A stretch of DNA of 64,000 bases from Bradysia coprophila (lineage: Eukaryota > Arthropoda > Insecta > Diptera > Sciaridae): NCBI RefSeq assembly GCF_014529535.1, contig NW_023503501.1, positions 2,052,150-2,116,149 on the forward strand, in the 5' to 3' direction. This document shows, one piece after another, positions 1-12,959 of this stretch (position 1 is its first letter; every line of letters begins with the position of its first letter). Both the position numbers and the translations under genes were made by a program. The notes under the pieces are model-generated. The model worked only from the letters and a program-made list of their open reading frames with translations. It was not told where the DNA came from and searched no databases.

Positions 1-334
1 GAAAAATATTAAATTGTTTCATTGGGACACTTGTTTCTCCATCTTTATTCCTATTATTTATTCATCTCACCTATCTCTTGCAAAACAAAATTGTGAAATT
101 TTGACTGTCCGCAATTACAAACATTGACTTTTATGGAAATTTGATTTATTCGTCATAGAAAAATCAGTGAAATCGTAGCTACCTTTAATCTAAGTCAATT
201 TGATATTTAATTTTGTTTAAAAAAAAAAGTGGCGCGCACCGGTTTTGACCCTCGAACCATGAGGCTGGCGCGTTGTCACTGAACCATTCATCCCATGCTA
301 TTTCGTTGCTTATTGCGAATATAAGCTGAAATAT

Positions 335-760
335 TATCAGTTACAGCCAACATTAATTTACCTGCGACAGATAATGTACATTACCTGCAACAGCTAACAT
401 TTGCCGGACACATAGGTTTCTTCCATCGTACGGTAAAAACGAATTTTGACAGGCCGAAAACAGCCGACCGTCATCCACAGAGGCAAACATAACAGCAACT
501 TAAACAAATTTGTTCGTTAAAACTTCAAAGTGAGGTTGTGTTGGCTTCTCTGTGGATGACGATTGACATTGTGAACGGCCTTGGAAGAAACCTATTATCT
601 GTCACAGGTAATGCTTAACAGATAGCCTACTTACAGGAAGCTTTGGGGCACGTTACCAGTCACAGATAATTTATTTATATAACATTACCTGTGTCAGCTA
701 ACTTTTCTTAACATTACCATCAGTAGGTAATCTTATCTGTCACATGCAATGTGAAAAAAT
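335..760. repeat. degenerate short-repeat region
   Basis: This stretch repeats loose variants of ACCTG, ACAG and AGATAAT in both orientations, for example near 360-400, 598-612, 655-670, 690-700 and 735-750. No reading frame or known element is recognisable. The region is split by the inverted-repeat element at 412-595. It is probably an old transposon or minisatellite; its nature is unknown. Confidence 0.4.
412..595. mobile_element. MITE-like inverted repeat
   Basis: The left end reads ATAGGTTTCTTCCA and the right end is its reverse complement, TGGAAGAAACCTAT. Farther in, the arms share the block around TCATCCACAGAG and an A/C-rich ATAACC/ACAACC segment. The arms are imperfect. Similar arm sequences (TCCAAGG..., TCATCCA.AGAG, ATAACCTCA) recur near 7470-7600, 30390-30530 and 39583-39690, which suggests one dispersed family. 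Superfamily unknown; no clear target duplication seen. Confidence 0.5.
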
Positions 761-822
761 ATTTTTTGTCAGTGTATGGAAACTATGGGATCATTAAGTA
801 TAAACTTCCAATAGTTTGGTTT

Positions 823-1275
823 TTAAATTTTGGGATGACAGATGATTCCTCTGGCAATTCATAAATTCCATCCGATTTTTTGATGGATTTTGGTTATTTT
901 CGGCATAAGTGACATGTTCCAATGATGGTTCCTAAATTTTGGGATGACAGCTGATTCCGCTGGCACTACCTAACTTCCATCAGATTTTTTTGATGGATCT
1001 GGGTTAATTTTGACATGAGTAAGGTGTTCCAATTGGACTGATTCCTCTAGCACTTCCTAACTTCCATCGGATTTTTTGATGGATTTGGGTTATTTTCGAC
1101 ATGAGTGAGGTGTTCCAAGGCTGCTTTCTAAATTTTGGGATGACAGCTGATTCCTCTGACACTACCTAACTTCCATCGGATTTTTTGATGAATTTGGGTT
1201 GTTTTCGACATGAGTGAGGTGTTCCAAGGTTGGTTCCTAAATTTTGGTATTCAGACTGATTTCTCTAGAATTTTT
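823..1275. repeat. ~110-bp minisatellite, about four copies
   Basis: A unit of about 110 bp starts with TAAATTTTGGGATGACAG and ends with GTGTTCCAA. Copies begin near 823, 933, 1128 and 1237; a copy lacking its first part lies near 1036. Each unit contains a small hairpin of the form CCATC...GATGG around a T-rich loop. No coding potential is visible. Confidence 0.75.
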
Positions 1276-1370
1276 TAATTTCCGTAAGGTTCCTTGATGT
1301 TGTCGAAATGACATACTTAAAAAAGTGATGATATCAGTCAAAAAACCCTTAAAGGGTAAATGTGACGCAA

Positions 1371-1607
1371 AAGTTTTATCAACAAAAAATTAACCCAATG
1401 AATTTGTGAAAGAAAATTTTACAAAAATAAATTTGCGTCAGAAGTGGTAGATGTTGAGGAACCTATTGTTAGGAAAATGGTTAAAAAATGTACTGAAAGA
1501 ATTTAAACGGAAGAAAACCGAATCATCTGCTACTTGTGACGCATTTTTGTAAAATTTTCTTTCACAATTATTTGGGTCAATTTTTTGTTGATAAAACTTT
1601 TGCGTAC
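1371..1607. mobile_element. foldback element with GTGACGCA arms
   Basis: The segment 1371-1450 (CGCAAAAGTTTTATCAACAA onward) is repeated in reverse complement at 1532-1607. The arms contain the motif GTGACGCA, which also marks the elements at 10717-11314 and 15031-15330. Immediately to the right, at 1626-1681, is a second small hairpin (arms CTCCGTTTGCATGACAGTT and AACTGTCATGTAGACGGAG). Probably a MITE family; no transposase is seen. Confidence 0.55.
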
Positions 1608-2089
1608 GAAATAAATTCAATTTCCACTCCGTTTGCATGACAGTTCCTTTGTTCTATTTTACAACTGTCATGTAGACGGAGGCTAAACGGAGTGCTCTTT
1701 TTAAGTGGAAACTATACTTAAGAGATTTAAATTTATCAATGTCCTTAGTTTCAAGGCTATAATATTTTGTCGCCAAATTTGAATACGCCTAAATTGACTG
1801 GGTACATTGATGACTTTTAAAACTCTGATAAATCTAAAATTGTCCAGTGGACAATGTACGGTACCGTTCGAACGGTGTGGTTGAAGTCTAATGTTATTAG
1901 AAATAAAACTGAGAAAAATCCTTTTCGCACACGAGTGGGAATAGTCAATTGGGTCAAATAGTCAATTCTTCTTCATTTGTTTCAGTTTTAACTGTGAACA
2001 AATGTTAAAATGACATCGGTTACCGCTTTTTAACTCTAGTTGTAACCCTTAAAGGGTGATATTTGTAAACCATCGGCATTGCTGTTTTA

Positions 2090-2420
2090 CAAAAACTTCT
2101 TAAGTTCCATGCTGTAGAAGGAAGCATATGTTTAAATTGTAAAAGGAAGCATAAGTTCTTTACGTTCAATGCTGTATGCTCCTTGTTGTAAAAGGAAGCA
2201 TGACCTCCTTAAGTTCCATGTTGTAAAATGTGGTATTAAATTCTTTAATCAATTAGTTTTAGTGGTAAAGCTACCACATTCTTAGTGTTCCTTATGTTCC
2301 ATGTTGTAAAAGGAATGATAAGCTCCTGATGTTACATTTTGTAAAAGGTGGCATGTTGCAAAAGTAAACATAAACTACTCATAATCCATTTTGTAAAAGG
2401 GAGCATAAGTTCGTTATGCA
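2090..2420. repeat. degenerate tandem repeat (GTAAAAGGAAGCATAA)
   Basis: Loose copies of TTCCATGTTGTAAAAGGAAG followed by CATAAGCTCCTT recur about every 30-60 bp. A related degenerate array (CATTTTGTAGAAGGAAGCAT...) lies at 5500-5830. Both are non-coding and strongly diverged. Confidence 0.5.
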
Positions 2421-2522
2421 TACAACCTCTCACTTTAAATGATGATCAGACACTTACGATTAAATTGAGCTATTCCCGATAATTGTCAATATTTATATAA
2501 CATCAAAGAGTGAATTGATTTC

Positions 2523-2652
2523 GTATTCAATTTGTAATCGTGTGCGAATAGCCTCACAGTTGACTATTCGCACTCGTGTGCGAATAGTCTTAAAATTGAT
2601 TATTCGCACACGAGTGTGAATAGTCTCACAATTGACTATTCGCACTCTAAGT
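2523..2652. repeat. array of phased palindromes, 36-bp period
   Basis: Near-palindromes of the form GACTATTCGCAC...GTGCGAATAGTC begin near 2562, 2598 and 2634, exactly 36 bp apart, with a decayed copy at about 2526. The same half-site also occurs near 1925-1965. The core resembles that of the array at 21905-22095 except for C versus T in TATT(C/T)GCAC. Function unknown; it could be subterminal repeats of a transposon. Confidence 0.65.
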
Positions 2653-5600
2653 GTTTAGCGACGTGTTATAAACAAAGTGGTTACGGTGTATAACGCAAAT
2701 ACCTCGTACGGGTCAAAAACAGACAGCCGAGCCGGTGTACTATCAAATTTTCCTGACAAAAGCAATGCGAACATGAACATAATTTACTGCAACAACCAAG
2801 GCAACAACACACACGCCAACATATCAAATTCAATTTATTAACTAATTTCATGAAATACATCATCTGTGCTCTCTACTCAATGGAGTTCCATGAACAACAT
2901 TGTGATTTCATGGTACTTTGCTTCAATTGCATTACATTTTCCATATGGTAGACTGTTCTTGTTCTTTGCACTAAACGTTGCTCCGATAACAAATACCAAA
3001 AGAAACCCTCAAGCTGACCTTCGTAGCAAGGCAAAATTTGGTTTAGTACATGGCGAATATTCATAATTCAATTTTACTGTATCCTTCAATTACTTATTAT
3101 TATCTAGACAATTTTCGATTATGTTTCGTATAGAAAACAGTATTTTGTTTGTGAAACCTAACACACGCACAACTTTTTATATTTGATATATTTGAGATGC
3201 TGCAGACAGTTTAAAGAGGATATTTAAACACACGCCGGAATGCTTTTGTTTTACACTTTAGCTTTGAGAAACTTGGAATTTCAGACATTTCAACCGTGAA
3301 ATGTATCAGGTGTTCTAACAGTATTTAATATAAGTCACTTAATGAAGATACCAACAGCTTTTCCATATACCAAAAACCTATTTATTGCTATGTTCTTATC
3401 ACTTTCGTCCTGTCTAACAAAATCGTTTGATTCTATATTTAATTTCAGAACTGCCATAATCCCTGATCATGTTTTTACAAGTCTGCAATCACTTCTTTTT
3501 CGCGTTTCGTCTTCGAATATAATCTCGCATCGGTAATCCACCAGAGTATAAATCATCCAACCGATAGCTAATGTACCTCGTCACTCTAATTTTCGTGAAA
3601 CTTCATTTTAAAGTACTTACGCATGAAGTGGATATTTATCAAAAGAAAATAAATCACAAAAATACATAATATAACCCCATCCCCCCCTGACGAAAGCCAC
3701 TTATCGAAATGGCTTTTTCATAAGAAATTTTATGTGATTTTATGCCACAGTGCTTGTATATAGGTTGATATTGAGTTAAAACGTATGTACCAAGGTCTTT
3801 CGGCATAAGGTAAAACTGGTGAACAGAATATTGGAAACAAGTTAGTCAAATTGACAACATCGATCGAATATGAACAGTTGCGGTCCAACGTATATTGATG
3901 GAGTTTGATTTGTTTTTATATGAAGTACACTTTCCATAACTTCTAAATAAGGATTTATTGTGACTGTTATGTTGGGTAAATCAGACGAAATGGTTAAATA
4001 ACTTTGGGTAACGTACGAGGTCGATCATGGTGTATTGAAATTATTATACGCCCATTATATGAACAGAGGAAGACCTTTAAAAGAATAATGGTTATTGTTG
4101 CGATAAAAAAATTGTAATTTCTTTAATGTTTGTTCACACTTTGTAAACTTGTTTATGCCCAAAACATTTGAAGTTCAGACGTTTTGGGAGGCTTATCGTT
4201 TATTCAGATTTTTAAAACGTAATTTGTTTCACTTGAAATGTCGTTAATTTGATTGCCTCGAATTTTGATGCTGTATGGCAGCATTAAAGGTGGTTTTTGT
4301 TAACCTCTTACACCCGTCAATGCGGAGGTTTTTTATCATCTTCAAGATACGATACTTTCAGACGTAACCTCACTTAACTTTCGTTAAATGTTTCGTTCAT
4401 TGATTTGTTTGAATGAGATTGTATTACCATGGAATGGCATTTCAAACGGCGTTGAAGTTGATCTATTCGATTCTATTAGTATTACATACAATAACGTCTA
4501 ACATTAATTTAAGGTTGAACCAGGCATCCTTACCGTTATAACTGTATCGAAACGTTTTGACCTTGGTATGAGTTAGAACTGTTTCTTTTTCGATGGTACA
4601 TACAATCACAGCACTGCTACAGAGCTGTGATACAATGCATTTCGTTAAAGTTTAGCGTTATTAGAATAGCGAAGTGCTTTTTCTGTAACTGCAGATACAC
4701 ATAGCTAAGCGAGTTGACATCTTTTGTGTTCTTTTCCAATTGTTTTGAAATGTCAAACTTGCGAAAGCTACGCAATTTTGATGATTGAAATGAATCAATT
4801 TCCCGAATTCGCGTATCTACAGTAAGTCTTAACGTTTAATAAAAATCGAGATCCCTTTTATGTAAAGTTCAACGTCACATAAAGAACGACATTTTTTTCG
4901 TTAAAGGTTAACGTTATGAGATAAACGAAATCAATGTTACGATCAACAATGCCCACTTCGCAATGTCAAAACGTCAAACTTGCATTTGCTACGAATTTTC
5001 TTTGATTGATGCATTTCAATAGAGAAAATTTAGCGATGTGATTAACCCTATTTTCTCCATTCAAAAGGCCACGAGAAACTGATGTTTTGGTAAGGCTTCG
5101 TCTGATGAAAGTGTAGAAAATAGAAAATCTTCAGTTAAGATCAGCGAAGATTGTGGGCGGGGAAAATTCAAGATTTTCGAATTGGATCGGGATAATTGGT
5201 TGATAAAGAACAATTGATTTTAGACAATTTCGCGAATTGTAGGCCGAACGAAGTGAGGCTTACAAGCGAAAGTGCCTTAAATCAATCGTCCCAAACAGGT
5301 ACACATGTAAGTTTTCATGCCGAGCGCAGAAAACCCGAGAAAATTTGAAAAATTGCCCTCATTTTCGGCCCCGAATATTCAACCTACTAAGAAATGTTGT
5401 TCCTTCAAGCGTATGGGAGCAGAAAATAAAAACTCAAATCGCCGAAAATTTTAAAATTTTAGAACATTTCTGATATCTGCAATGCTTTAAGTTCACAAAT
5501 TATTTCCGACTTCTTCTATGCGAAAAATTGATTTCTTGTACGAGGAATCATCATTCTTCCCCCTGACATTTGGTAGGAAGCGCAAGCCTTTCTCCTCACA

Positions 5601-6376
5601 GAAGGAATTATTACTGTTTCTGCTGACTCAACGTCCTCTCGCCTCACATTTCGTAGAAGGAAGCATAAATATTTCTTCTGACGTCTTGTAGAAAGAATCA
5701 TCACTCTTTATCCTGAAATTCTGTATAAGGAATTGTCACTCTTCATACTAACGTTCTGCAGAAGGAATCACATTTTGTAAATGGAATTATTCCTCTTCCC
5801 CCTAACATTTTATATGAAGGAAGCATAACTCCTTGACGCTAAAAATGGTAGGTGGTTATATCGAAAGTAACTTAAAATTTCATCTAAAAGTGTTCAGATT
5901 TTTGTTGATGAGGGCTCGTTATCGTTAGAAAGACCTCGTCAGGAAATATGGAAATGAATGAAGCTATTTTACAAAGTTATTTACAGCGCTTAGGCAAGTG
6001 TTACGACGATATCAGAAAATTCGGAAAGTAGGAGCAATAAAATACCACTCACGTTCATCATCACTGGAGATTCTCCAGTACACTTCAAGTTGAAGGAATT
6101 ATAAAAAAATACGAAAATATTAGAATAATGGTCTAAAAGGTGATCCTTATCGTTGATAATACTCATATACAGTCAATTTCTTATCGTACTCAACTTACTT
6201 CCGTTGTTTAAGTAGTAAACCAAGATATTTGCTGATATATCTTAATGCTTTACTTGATCCTTGAAGTTCATATTGAAATTAGTTTGGAAACTTTAATAAG
6301 TGCAATAAAACAAATATTTTGCTAGCAAAGTTTTAGTCAATCATTGTATCCGTTTCCTATGCTGAGACGTACCAGT
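2653..6376. other. gene-free region
   Basis: I see no gene here. The open frames are short and show no family motif or convincing splice structure. About 4351-4465 is one of three copies of a dispersed repeat that begins TACTTTCAGACGTAACCTC (the others are near 23331-23452 and 48555-48660). 5500-5830 holds the degenerate array noted at 2090-2420. The rest looks like unannotated AT-rich sequence. Confidence 0.5.
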
Positions 6377-9367
6377 TTATGTGGTAGCTATAACAGCGTA
6401 TAATCGATATGCAAAATAAACAATCTGCAAGCAAATCATGTGAAGCATTATAATTAATTTAATTTAAAAAAAACTTTTCAAATTTTTCTTACCGACGTAA
6501 ATGTATCCAGACTCAATGGGAATAGTTTGCCAACCAAAAGTTGTCTGGTACGCTTCAAACGCTCCATGAAAATCATCACCAATTTACGATATTTTAATGA
6601 GAATGAGTGCCATGACGACGAATACACCGAATTCGATAAGGCGTTGCTTGTCAACATTATTTCGTTGCCGAAATAGCAAGGTAAAAATATTTGTACAACT
6701 ACACCCGTCAAGAAACTGATGAAGAAGCAATATTGTATGAAGTTTTCGCGGGGTGATGTCTATCAAATATTTTAAAATTAAAATCGTGGAAGAAGTAAGT
6801 CAGAAAGGGAAAGGACTGTGTAAAATCGATTTATTTTTGCACGGACGATTTTCCACAGTAGATCATCCACTATCTGCTTATAGATTTACATAAGTTAGTT
6901 GGTATGCAATGCAACACATAATTGTTCCACTGAAACATATTTGAGCAAAAACTGCCATCGTAAAATTGTTCTCAATGGTCTCTGCCAGACTAGAAATGAG
7001 TAGAAATGTTTGTCAAATTTCGGTGAAACTTAAATGAGAAAACGAAATAGAAATCAAAAATAAGAATTTTGAGAACTATGGCAATACTTGTGCAGCTAAC
7101 GTATAGTGCATTCCTAGACTTTCGCAGTGGCAATCCAGTGGTTTAGCTATAGGATCCATTACTTCATTTGATACAAATACATTTTCAAGAGAAATCTATT
7201 ACTTCATTTTTGTTGAACATGCTTTTCGCGAATATACGTCTATTAGCCAAGGCGTGTTGTTTATTCCAGAAGTCGTTAGGAGTCATATATGCCTATAGCA
7301 TATAAAAAAAATTGAAAATATAGGAATAGGACTATGTAACCCCGGAAAAGGTTATCGGATTACTTCCACAGGTGATACTTAAGACTTATTTCGAAGTGCA
7401 AACGATAATTACCAGAACCTTAGAACCAACTTGTTCAAAAATTCAAGTCAAACCTGATTCAATTAGTAAGTTGATAAGGTTATGACTCTATGGATGAAAT
7501 TTGACAGTAATTCTACAGTTCGTATAGATCAAGTCCAAGAACTGTAAACCCGAACACTGACAGCTGTATCGTCATCCATAGAGAAACCTAACCTCAACTT
7601 TATTCAAAAAAATTGAAATTATTGATCTCCCGTTTAATTCTGTTTTTGTCCGGATAGCCTTTTCAAGTAGTGTTACTGCCAGCACTGAATACTGTCGTTC
7701 GAATACAACTTCACACCATCCAAAGTGTCAACGTCCTCTTTTTACGATCCGTCGTCGAAGAAGCAACAACGTTTTCTCGTACAGGATAATTTTAAGTTAA
7801 TTCTAGTATCATTTCGCGTCAAATAGTACGAACGCAAAGTTTTATGTATGGAACCGCGGTAAAATTATTCATTTTAATTGTACGAATTGTGGTCGAACAC
7901 GAAACGTGAGTTGAGGTTGCATTCCTCGGTTAAACATAGCCTAACTTAAGTTCAATTTGTACAGAATTTTGTGGCTGATCTACTTTCCGCAATAAATGTT
8001 AACGAAAGACGACTGCTCACTTTATTTATCGACCACAAAGGGACCCGCCAGCAACAAGTAGTTGCAAAAGTTGTTGAGATAAACATTTTCCTTTTACGAA
8101 TTTTACAACTTCTTTTGCGACTCTTTCAGGTTAGATTCTCTTCGAATGTTTTTTGACATTTCAAATAACCTTCGACCTGTGGCCTTGGAACAATCCAAGA
8201 TCTACAGTAAGCATACAGTAAGTTTTGGCGTATAAATAACGAGTAGTTGCGGGAAACGACGTAATTTAACATACAATAAAATGTAAATTATTTGTTGAAC
8301 CTTACCACTTGCATGCCAGTCTTTGGCCTAAATATTCGTAGAATCGATTTTTTACTATGAAGCCATGATGGCACATTTTTGGCCAAATGAAAACAATGTA
8401 GAAGACATAATGATCTACATCTTTCTCCATTTGGCCAAAAATGTGCCATCATGGCGTCACAGTTAAAAATCGATTTTAAGAATGTGTAGGCCAATAATTG
8501 ATATTTAAATGGGAAGGACATTTCATTGTATAGGCTGTTAAACACTTAGCTGAATCGTGATAGTTCTTGCCGTTGGTTCATCATAAAATGTTTTCCTTAC
8601 TCATCCATCTCCTGGTGTAGTTTCAAATATTTCACCATTTTCTCAACGATACTTTGCTGCCCCTCGGTCTTAATACTTATGTTCTTAGCCAGCCCACCGA
8701 TATCGCATACGGTTGTCGACATTCCCTCCAATCGCATACCCAAAATTTCCATTTGAATGCTCAGCATATGCATCAAATAGCTCGGAAACAATTCCATCGT
8801 AACATTTAAATTGATCTCAATAAAAATGCCGATGACCTGATAAACGTACGTAATCCAATAGTCCATCGAATCATTTTCCCATTGGAGAGGATACCAGCCA
8901 AGAAATGGTAATTCAGTTTTGGTTGCGAATTTCGGTTTTAAGTAGGCAGTTACACCGCAAATGTTTGGTACAATATAGTAAAACAATGCAATATTTTGCA
9001 ATAATTTCATTCGATTCTGCATGTACTGGGCTTCGTTTTCATTTTCCAGCACAAAACTATTTATTCTTTTTAGGCATGACTTCATGCCGGCATTGTGCCA
9101 ATAAAAATTAAATATTTTGGCAACATATGCAACGCATGTGAATGTTACACATATCGATAATGTTATTTGATCCACATCGGATATGAACAACAAACCGACT
9201 ACCATAAATCCAGTATAACAGAATGATAACGTAAAATGTACTGTAAACGAAAGGATGTAGTACAATGCTGATGCTATGGTATTCGGTTCAAACGTTGACC
9301 ACAATCCACAGATAAAAAAGTAGAAAACTAAAACTTTACTCAGGCTACTGTCACCAACAATTTTCAT
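6377..9367 (-). CDS. insect odorant receptor (7tm_6), MITE inside exon 2
   Basis: Seven-transmembrane odorant receptor, a subunit of the ligand-gated cation channels made with Orco in the dendrites of olfactory neurons. Exons on the minus strand: 9367-8601, 8534-8306, 6759-6493 and 6424-6377; phases 2, 0 and 0 join correctly and give about 436 residues. Exon 1 carries the N-terminal GLW motif, LPFLGWYPLQWENDS and several hydrophobic segments. Exon 3 carries QIFLPCYFGNEI, then NSVY, FMERLKR and FPLSLDTFTS, the classic C-terminal signature. Exon 4 encodes IVYFAYRLYAVIATT and the stop. The first in-frame ATG after an upstream stop is at 9367-9365. Introns are 66, 1546 and 68 nt. Oddity: a ~172-bp foldback element occupies 8323-8494 of exon 2 without a stop, adding about 57 residues (about 270-327) near transmembrane segment 5; without it the protein would be about 379 residues, close to the family's usual length. 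It may be a pseudogene or a modified receptor. The family call is very secure; the exon 2 borders are inferred. Confidence 0.85.
8323..8494. mobile_element. MITE inserted in the odorant receptor exon
   Basis: The two arms start TTGGCC and run about 65 bp as imperfect inverted repeats; both contain AATCGATTTTT, GCCATGATGGCACA and TTTTTGGCCAAATG. The central loop is about 30 bp. The same family is found at 35765-35978. No clear target duplication was found. The insertion lies in the coding exon on the minus strand and keeps the frame open through 8545-8288. Confidence 0.75.
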
Positions 9368-9394
9368 TTTTGCTTCTATTCGCGTTGACTTCAC

Positions 9395-10716
9395 AATCGA
9401 TTCTGGCGTTCGATTGAATTTAATTTTCCTTTAAAACCGCCGAGAAAGGATTTTTTTCTCAAAGTTTAAGTTTCTTGAGGCAAAGATTTAGATAAGTAAA
9501 TTATGAGTAGTTATACAGAGGGCATCTGTATCAGTGAACTGTAGAAATGGTTTTCGGGTACATTCAGGGAAATATTTGAAAGGCGGCAGTTAATAAAGTG
9601 TATGCGAAAACGTTGAAAGGCGAAATTCGGAAAAAATTCCGGAAAATAAATTCAGAATTTTTCAGAATCAAAATTCCACAAAAAACGACCATACAAAAGC
9701 CTGTCGAATGTTTTCAAATAATGTCAAAGAAAATTGTTCTCAAATGGTTAAAAGTGGTTATGACCCCGCTCAAAAAGCTGATGTTTATCAAACTGCTATC
9801 ACATCTGTTACTGACATAATCAATATAAGAAAACGATGAATTCTGACTAGTACGGTCTTATGTTGAATATAATGAAGTAACAGATTTTGGATTAATCGGT
9901 TGAAAAGTTTGAATATCAAAAGAAGTAAAAGATTCGGTAAAAATGCTTGAAAATGCTAAATTGCAATAATTTCGGTCTACCTCTTTATCACTCGCTTCTA
10001 TTCGTTGCTACCGATGGAGATGCCCTGAAAGTTTTTCGAATAATTTTCTTCAACCCTTTCAATAGTATTCTGTAGCAATAAATATTTCACCAGATTACGT
10101 AATCGATGGCATTTTCCTCCATATAAGTTCGATGAAACTATCGGTTATTTTATAAGTCGTTAAAACAATCTAATTGAAAAGATTGAATATAATTATAAAG
10201 AAACTTTAAGTTGTTAAAGTTTTCAACTGTTTTCTCGTTTTTTGTTCACGGAATTGAAGTGGAATTGTGGAGTAGAATTTCTTTTCTTTTTTCATAATCG
10301 ATGATCTGCCATATACCCTCTTCATACAAACAATAATAAATGGTGGTCGCATGGAACAGGTCACCGACTATTCAAAATTGAGTCACAGCATTTGCCTGTT
10401 TCGTCGAGTTTTTCAATCTACATTTCGTATTTTTTTTAGCGACGTGACACGGTGCATGATTTTGCGATAATTATTTTACAAATGGAGAAAAATATGATGC
10501 CACACTTACCAATGTTACGCCATTTATATCACTAGTGCATTTATCGTGATATCGAGAAACGATAAAAAACTTCTTTCTGGAATTCAATGGTTCATCAAAT
10601 AATTTTCTTTTAATTCGTTTGATAAATGATTATCGCTGTTGTTAGTACGATATCGCTCAGTAGCAATTCCACGCAGAACCATTCCAAAAAAATATCTTTC
10701 CCTATCTAGTATTGAA
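9395..10716. other. gene-free region upstream of the odorant receptor
   Basis: No gene is recognisable. The receptor promoter should lie at the left end of this stretch, but I see no convincing TATA box or initiator. The 73-codon frame at 9598-9819 has no recognisable motif. Confidence 0.4.
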
Positions 10717-11314
10717 ATATCAGACAAAAACCTCTTGGAAGAGGAAGGGTGACGCAAGTCCTTTACTTATAAAAGTATTGATATCAGAAGGGTGACGCTT
10801 AGGGTTCCGATACGCAAAAATTTAACTTTAACATTTCGGTTCTATTTCTAAATCAATTCTACTTTCGTCTCTCTTTTTTTATTTTGCTTTTGTTTTTTTT
10901 TAAATTAAAATTAAAATTATAAAGATTGAAGTTAGACGCTTTCAAGAAACCTCTACGGATATTCAAAATCTTTGCTGTGAAGTTTTAAGAGGTATTAATT
11001 CAGATTACACCTGTGTAAGCTTAGTTTCTTGTATGTTAAAAATTTACATTCACGAAACATACTTGACCGAAATAGTTGTAATAGTGCCATGACAATTAAT
11101 ATCTCAGTTAGGAGGACGGCAAAAATAATTTTTAATGTTGTTTAGTTGTCCTCATCATCTGCCATTTGTGACGCAATTTTTTAATATAAAGAATTGGTGT
11201 TAAAGTTAAATCTTTGCGTATCGGAACCCTGAGCGTCACCCTTCTGATATCAATACTTATGTAAGTAAAGGACTTGCGTCACCCTTCCTCTTCCAAGAGG
11301 TTTTTGTCTGATAT
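10717..11314. mobile_element. 598-bp foldback element
   Basis: The ends read ATATCAGACAAAAACCTC and its reverse complement GAGGTTTTTGTCTGATAT. Inverted arms of about 120 bp follow, containing GGAAGAGGAAGGGTGACGCA, TTGATATCAGAAGGGTGACG and TTCCGATACGCAAA. The inner region is AT-rich with no transposase. It shares GTGACGC-type arms with 1371-1607 and 15031-15330. Superfamily not assigned. Confidence 0.8.
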
Positions 11315-11339
11315 CATATCTCTTTTGTAAGCTAGTGTT

Positions 11340-12540
11340 TATTCAGGGTATTTGTATCAAGGCGAAACTGTTTTCCAGCTGCATCACATTTTTCAAGAAT
11401 GCCGCACAGTTCTTATACAAAGCTCTGATACTTTGTCAAAGAAACCAACACTCTTGCTGTAAAAGTGCCCACAATAACCCAAAACCCTTAAGTTGAAACA
11501 AAAAAAAGAAACTAAGACATTGTCGAAGAAACCAACTATACTTCTGTTACACCTACATATGCCCTAAAACACCTTATAGCCTAATTGAAACACCAATGTC
11601 CAACTGCGCAACATTTTCTCACCTTATACTCTCTAACTCTCAGTCTTGAAAGCGATATATTTTTTTAAAGCAGTTTATTGTCGAAAGCGCTTATAACGCA
11701 ACATTCCTCGAAAGCGCTACATTTGTCAAAACCGCTCCTAGATTTTGACAAAGAAATTAATACTTTGTCGGCCTTAATCTAAAAATACGCAGTAAATTCC
11801 AACTGCCCACATTTTACGCATGTACCGTGATCTCCTGCACCCGAAACTCTGAGACTTTGCCGAAGAAACCAACATTCCATCTGCCACAGTTCCGAAATTA
11901 ATTCTAAAACCCTAATTGAAACAGTGATTTCCAACTGCCCGAAATTTTTTTGCATACACAGTCTGCTTCCCACCACAAAACTCTGAGACTTTGCCGAAGA
12001 AACCAACTTCCCATTTGCTTCGCAGCCAGAGATACACAAATCGAGGGGTGGTCAATCTTACAAAAAGCGTACATTGATGTCACTTCCACATAACAGCTTT
12101 TTCAATACGGAACAACTTTGCTGAAGAAAAACTATCCACCTGCTTCACAGCTAGATACACAAACATCGAGGGGGTGGTCACTAATACATAACAGCGTACA
12201 TTATTCACTTCCACACAACTCTTTCAATATGAAACACTTTATCAAAGAAACAAACTCTCTATCTACTTCGCAGCCAAAGATACAAAAATCTAGTGGGTGG
12301 TCACTAATACCTAAAAGCGTACACTGTGGTCACTTCCATACTGCCACAATATCCACCTCTCAACCCTCTACAACTTTCACCAATAACACTACCATTTAAC
12401 TCAAAGACAAATTCAAAATCATCACCGATCACTGTACGTTGAAGTACACCACAATTATAAACGCCTTCCCGTTGGTGGTCAACCACCCTTCTTCACCCTT
12501 CCTAATTGAAACAGTGAATTCCAACTGCCACACTTTTTTC
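11340..12540. repeat. degenerate tandem repeats (~100-140 bp)
   Basis: Diverged units contain GACTTTGCCGAAGAAACCAA, a segment like CTTCGCAGCCAGAGATACAC and AATTGAAACAGTG.TTCCAA; clear copies begin near 11855, 11990, 12115, 12240 and 12500. The open frames here (such as 12118-12399) follow the repeat and are not convincing genes. Confidence 0.55.
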
Positions 12541-12611
12541 ACATATACTGTCTGCCCGACATAACACATCGAGAAACACATACATTTTTTTTAAATTTTT
12601 TGTAGTGTGGC

Positions 12612-12650
12612 CTGCGTCACGCCTGCTTACTAACGTGCAGGCATGATCGC
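12612..12650. other. GC-rich hairpin module GCGTCAC-GCCTGC-TTACTAAC-GTGCAGGC
   Basis: GCCTGC and GTGCAGGC can pair around a TTACTAAC loop, preceded by GCGTCAC. The same module, with compensated bases (GCCCGC / GTGCGGGC), occurs at 15299-15330 in a different repeat context. Likely a conserved part of a transposon family; role unknown. Confidence 0.5.
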
Positions 12651-12959
12651 GACGTCGTCGTATAGTAGTACACATCCATACATACATTCACTCCTGAGCG
12701 CCATTTTGAATTATTTCATGACGTAACATCATGCGTCACAAGTGAATGTTTTGGGTACAGATGAAAGAATATTATTGTGTGAGCCTGCTAAACCTGCGAA
12801 CACTTTAATATTCTTTACTTGCAGCATCCTGCAGCACCGTTGACACTTGCGATAATTTTCATTTTCGCAGGGCTTATTGTTTGAAGATTGTTATTTTGCC
12901 ACGATGGACTATAGCCCTCGCCTTCGGCTCTTGCTACAACAACCAGTAAGAAACATACA

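Noticed and set aside
8288-8545. Independent 85-codon gene
   Set aside because: It is the odorant receptor exon 2 frame read through the MITE and into the following intron.
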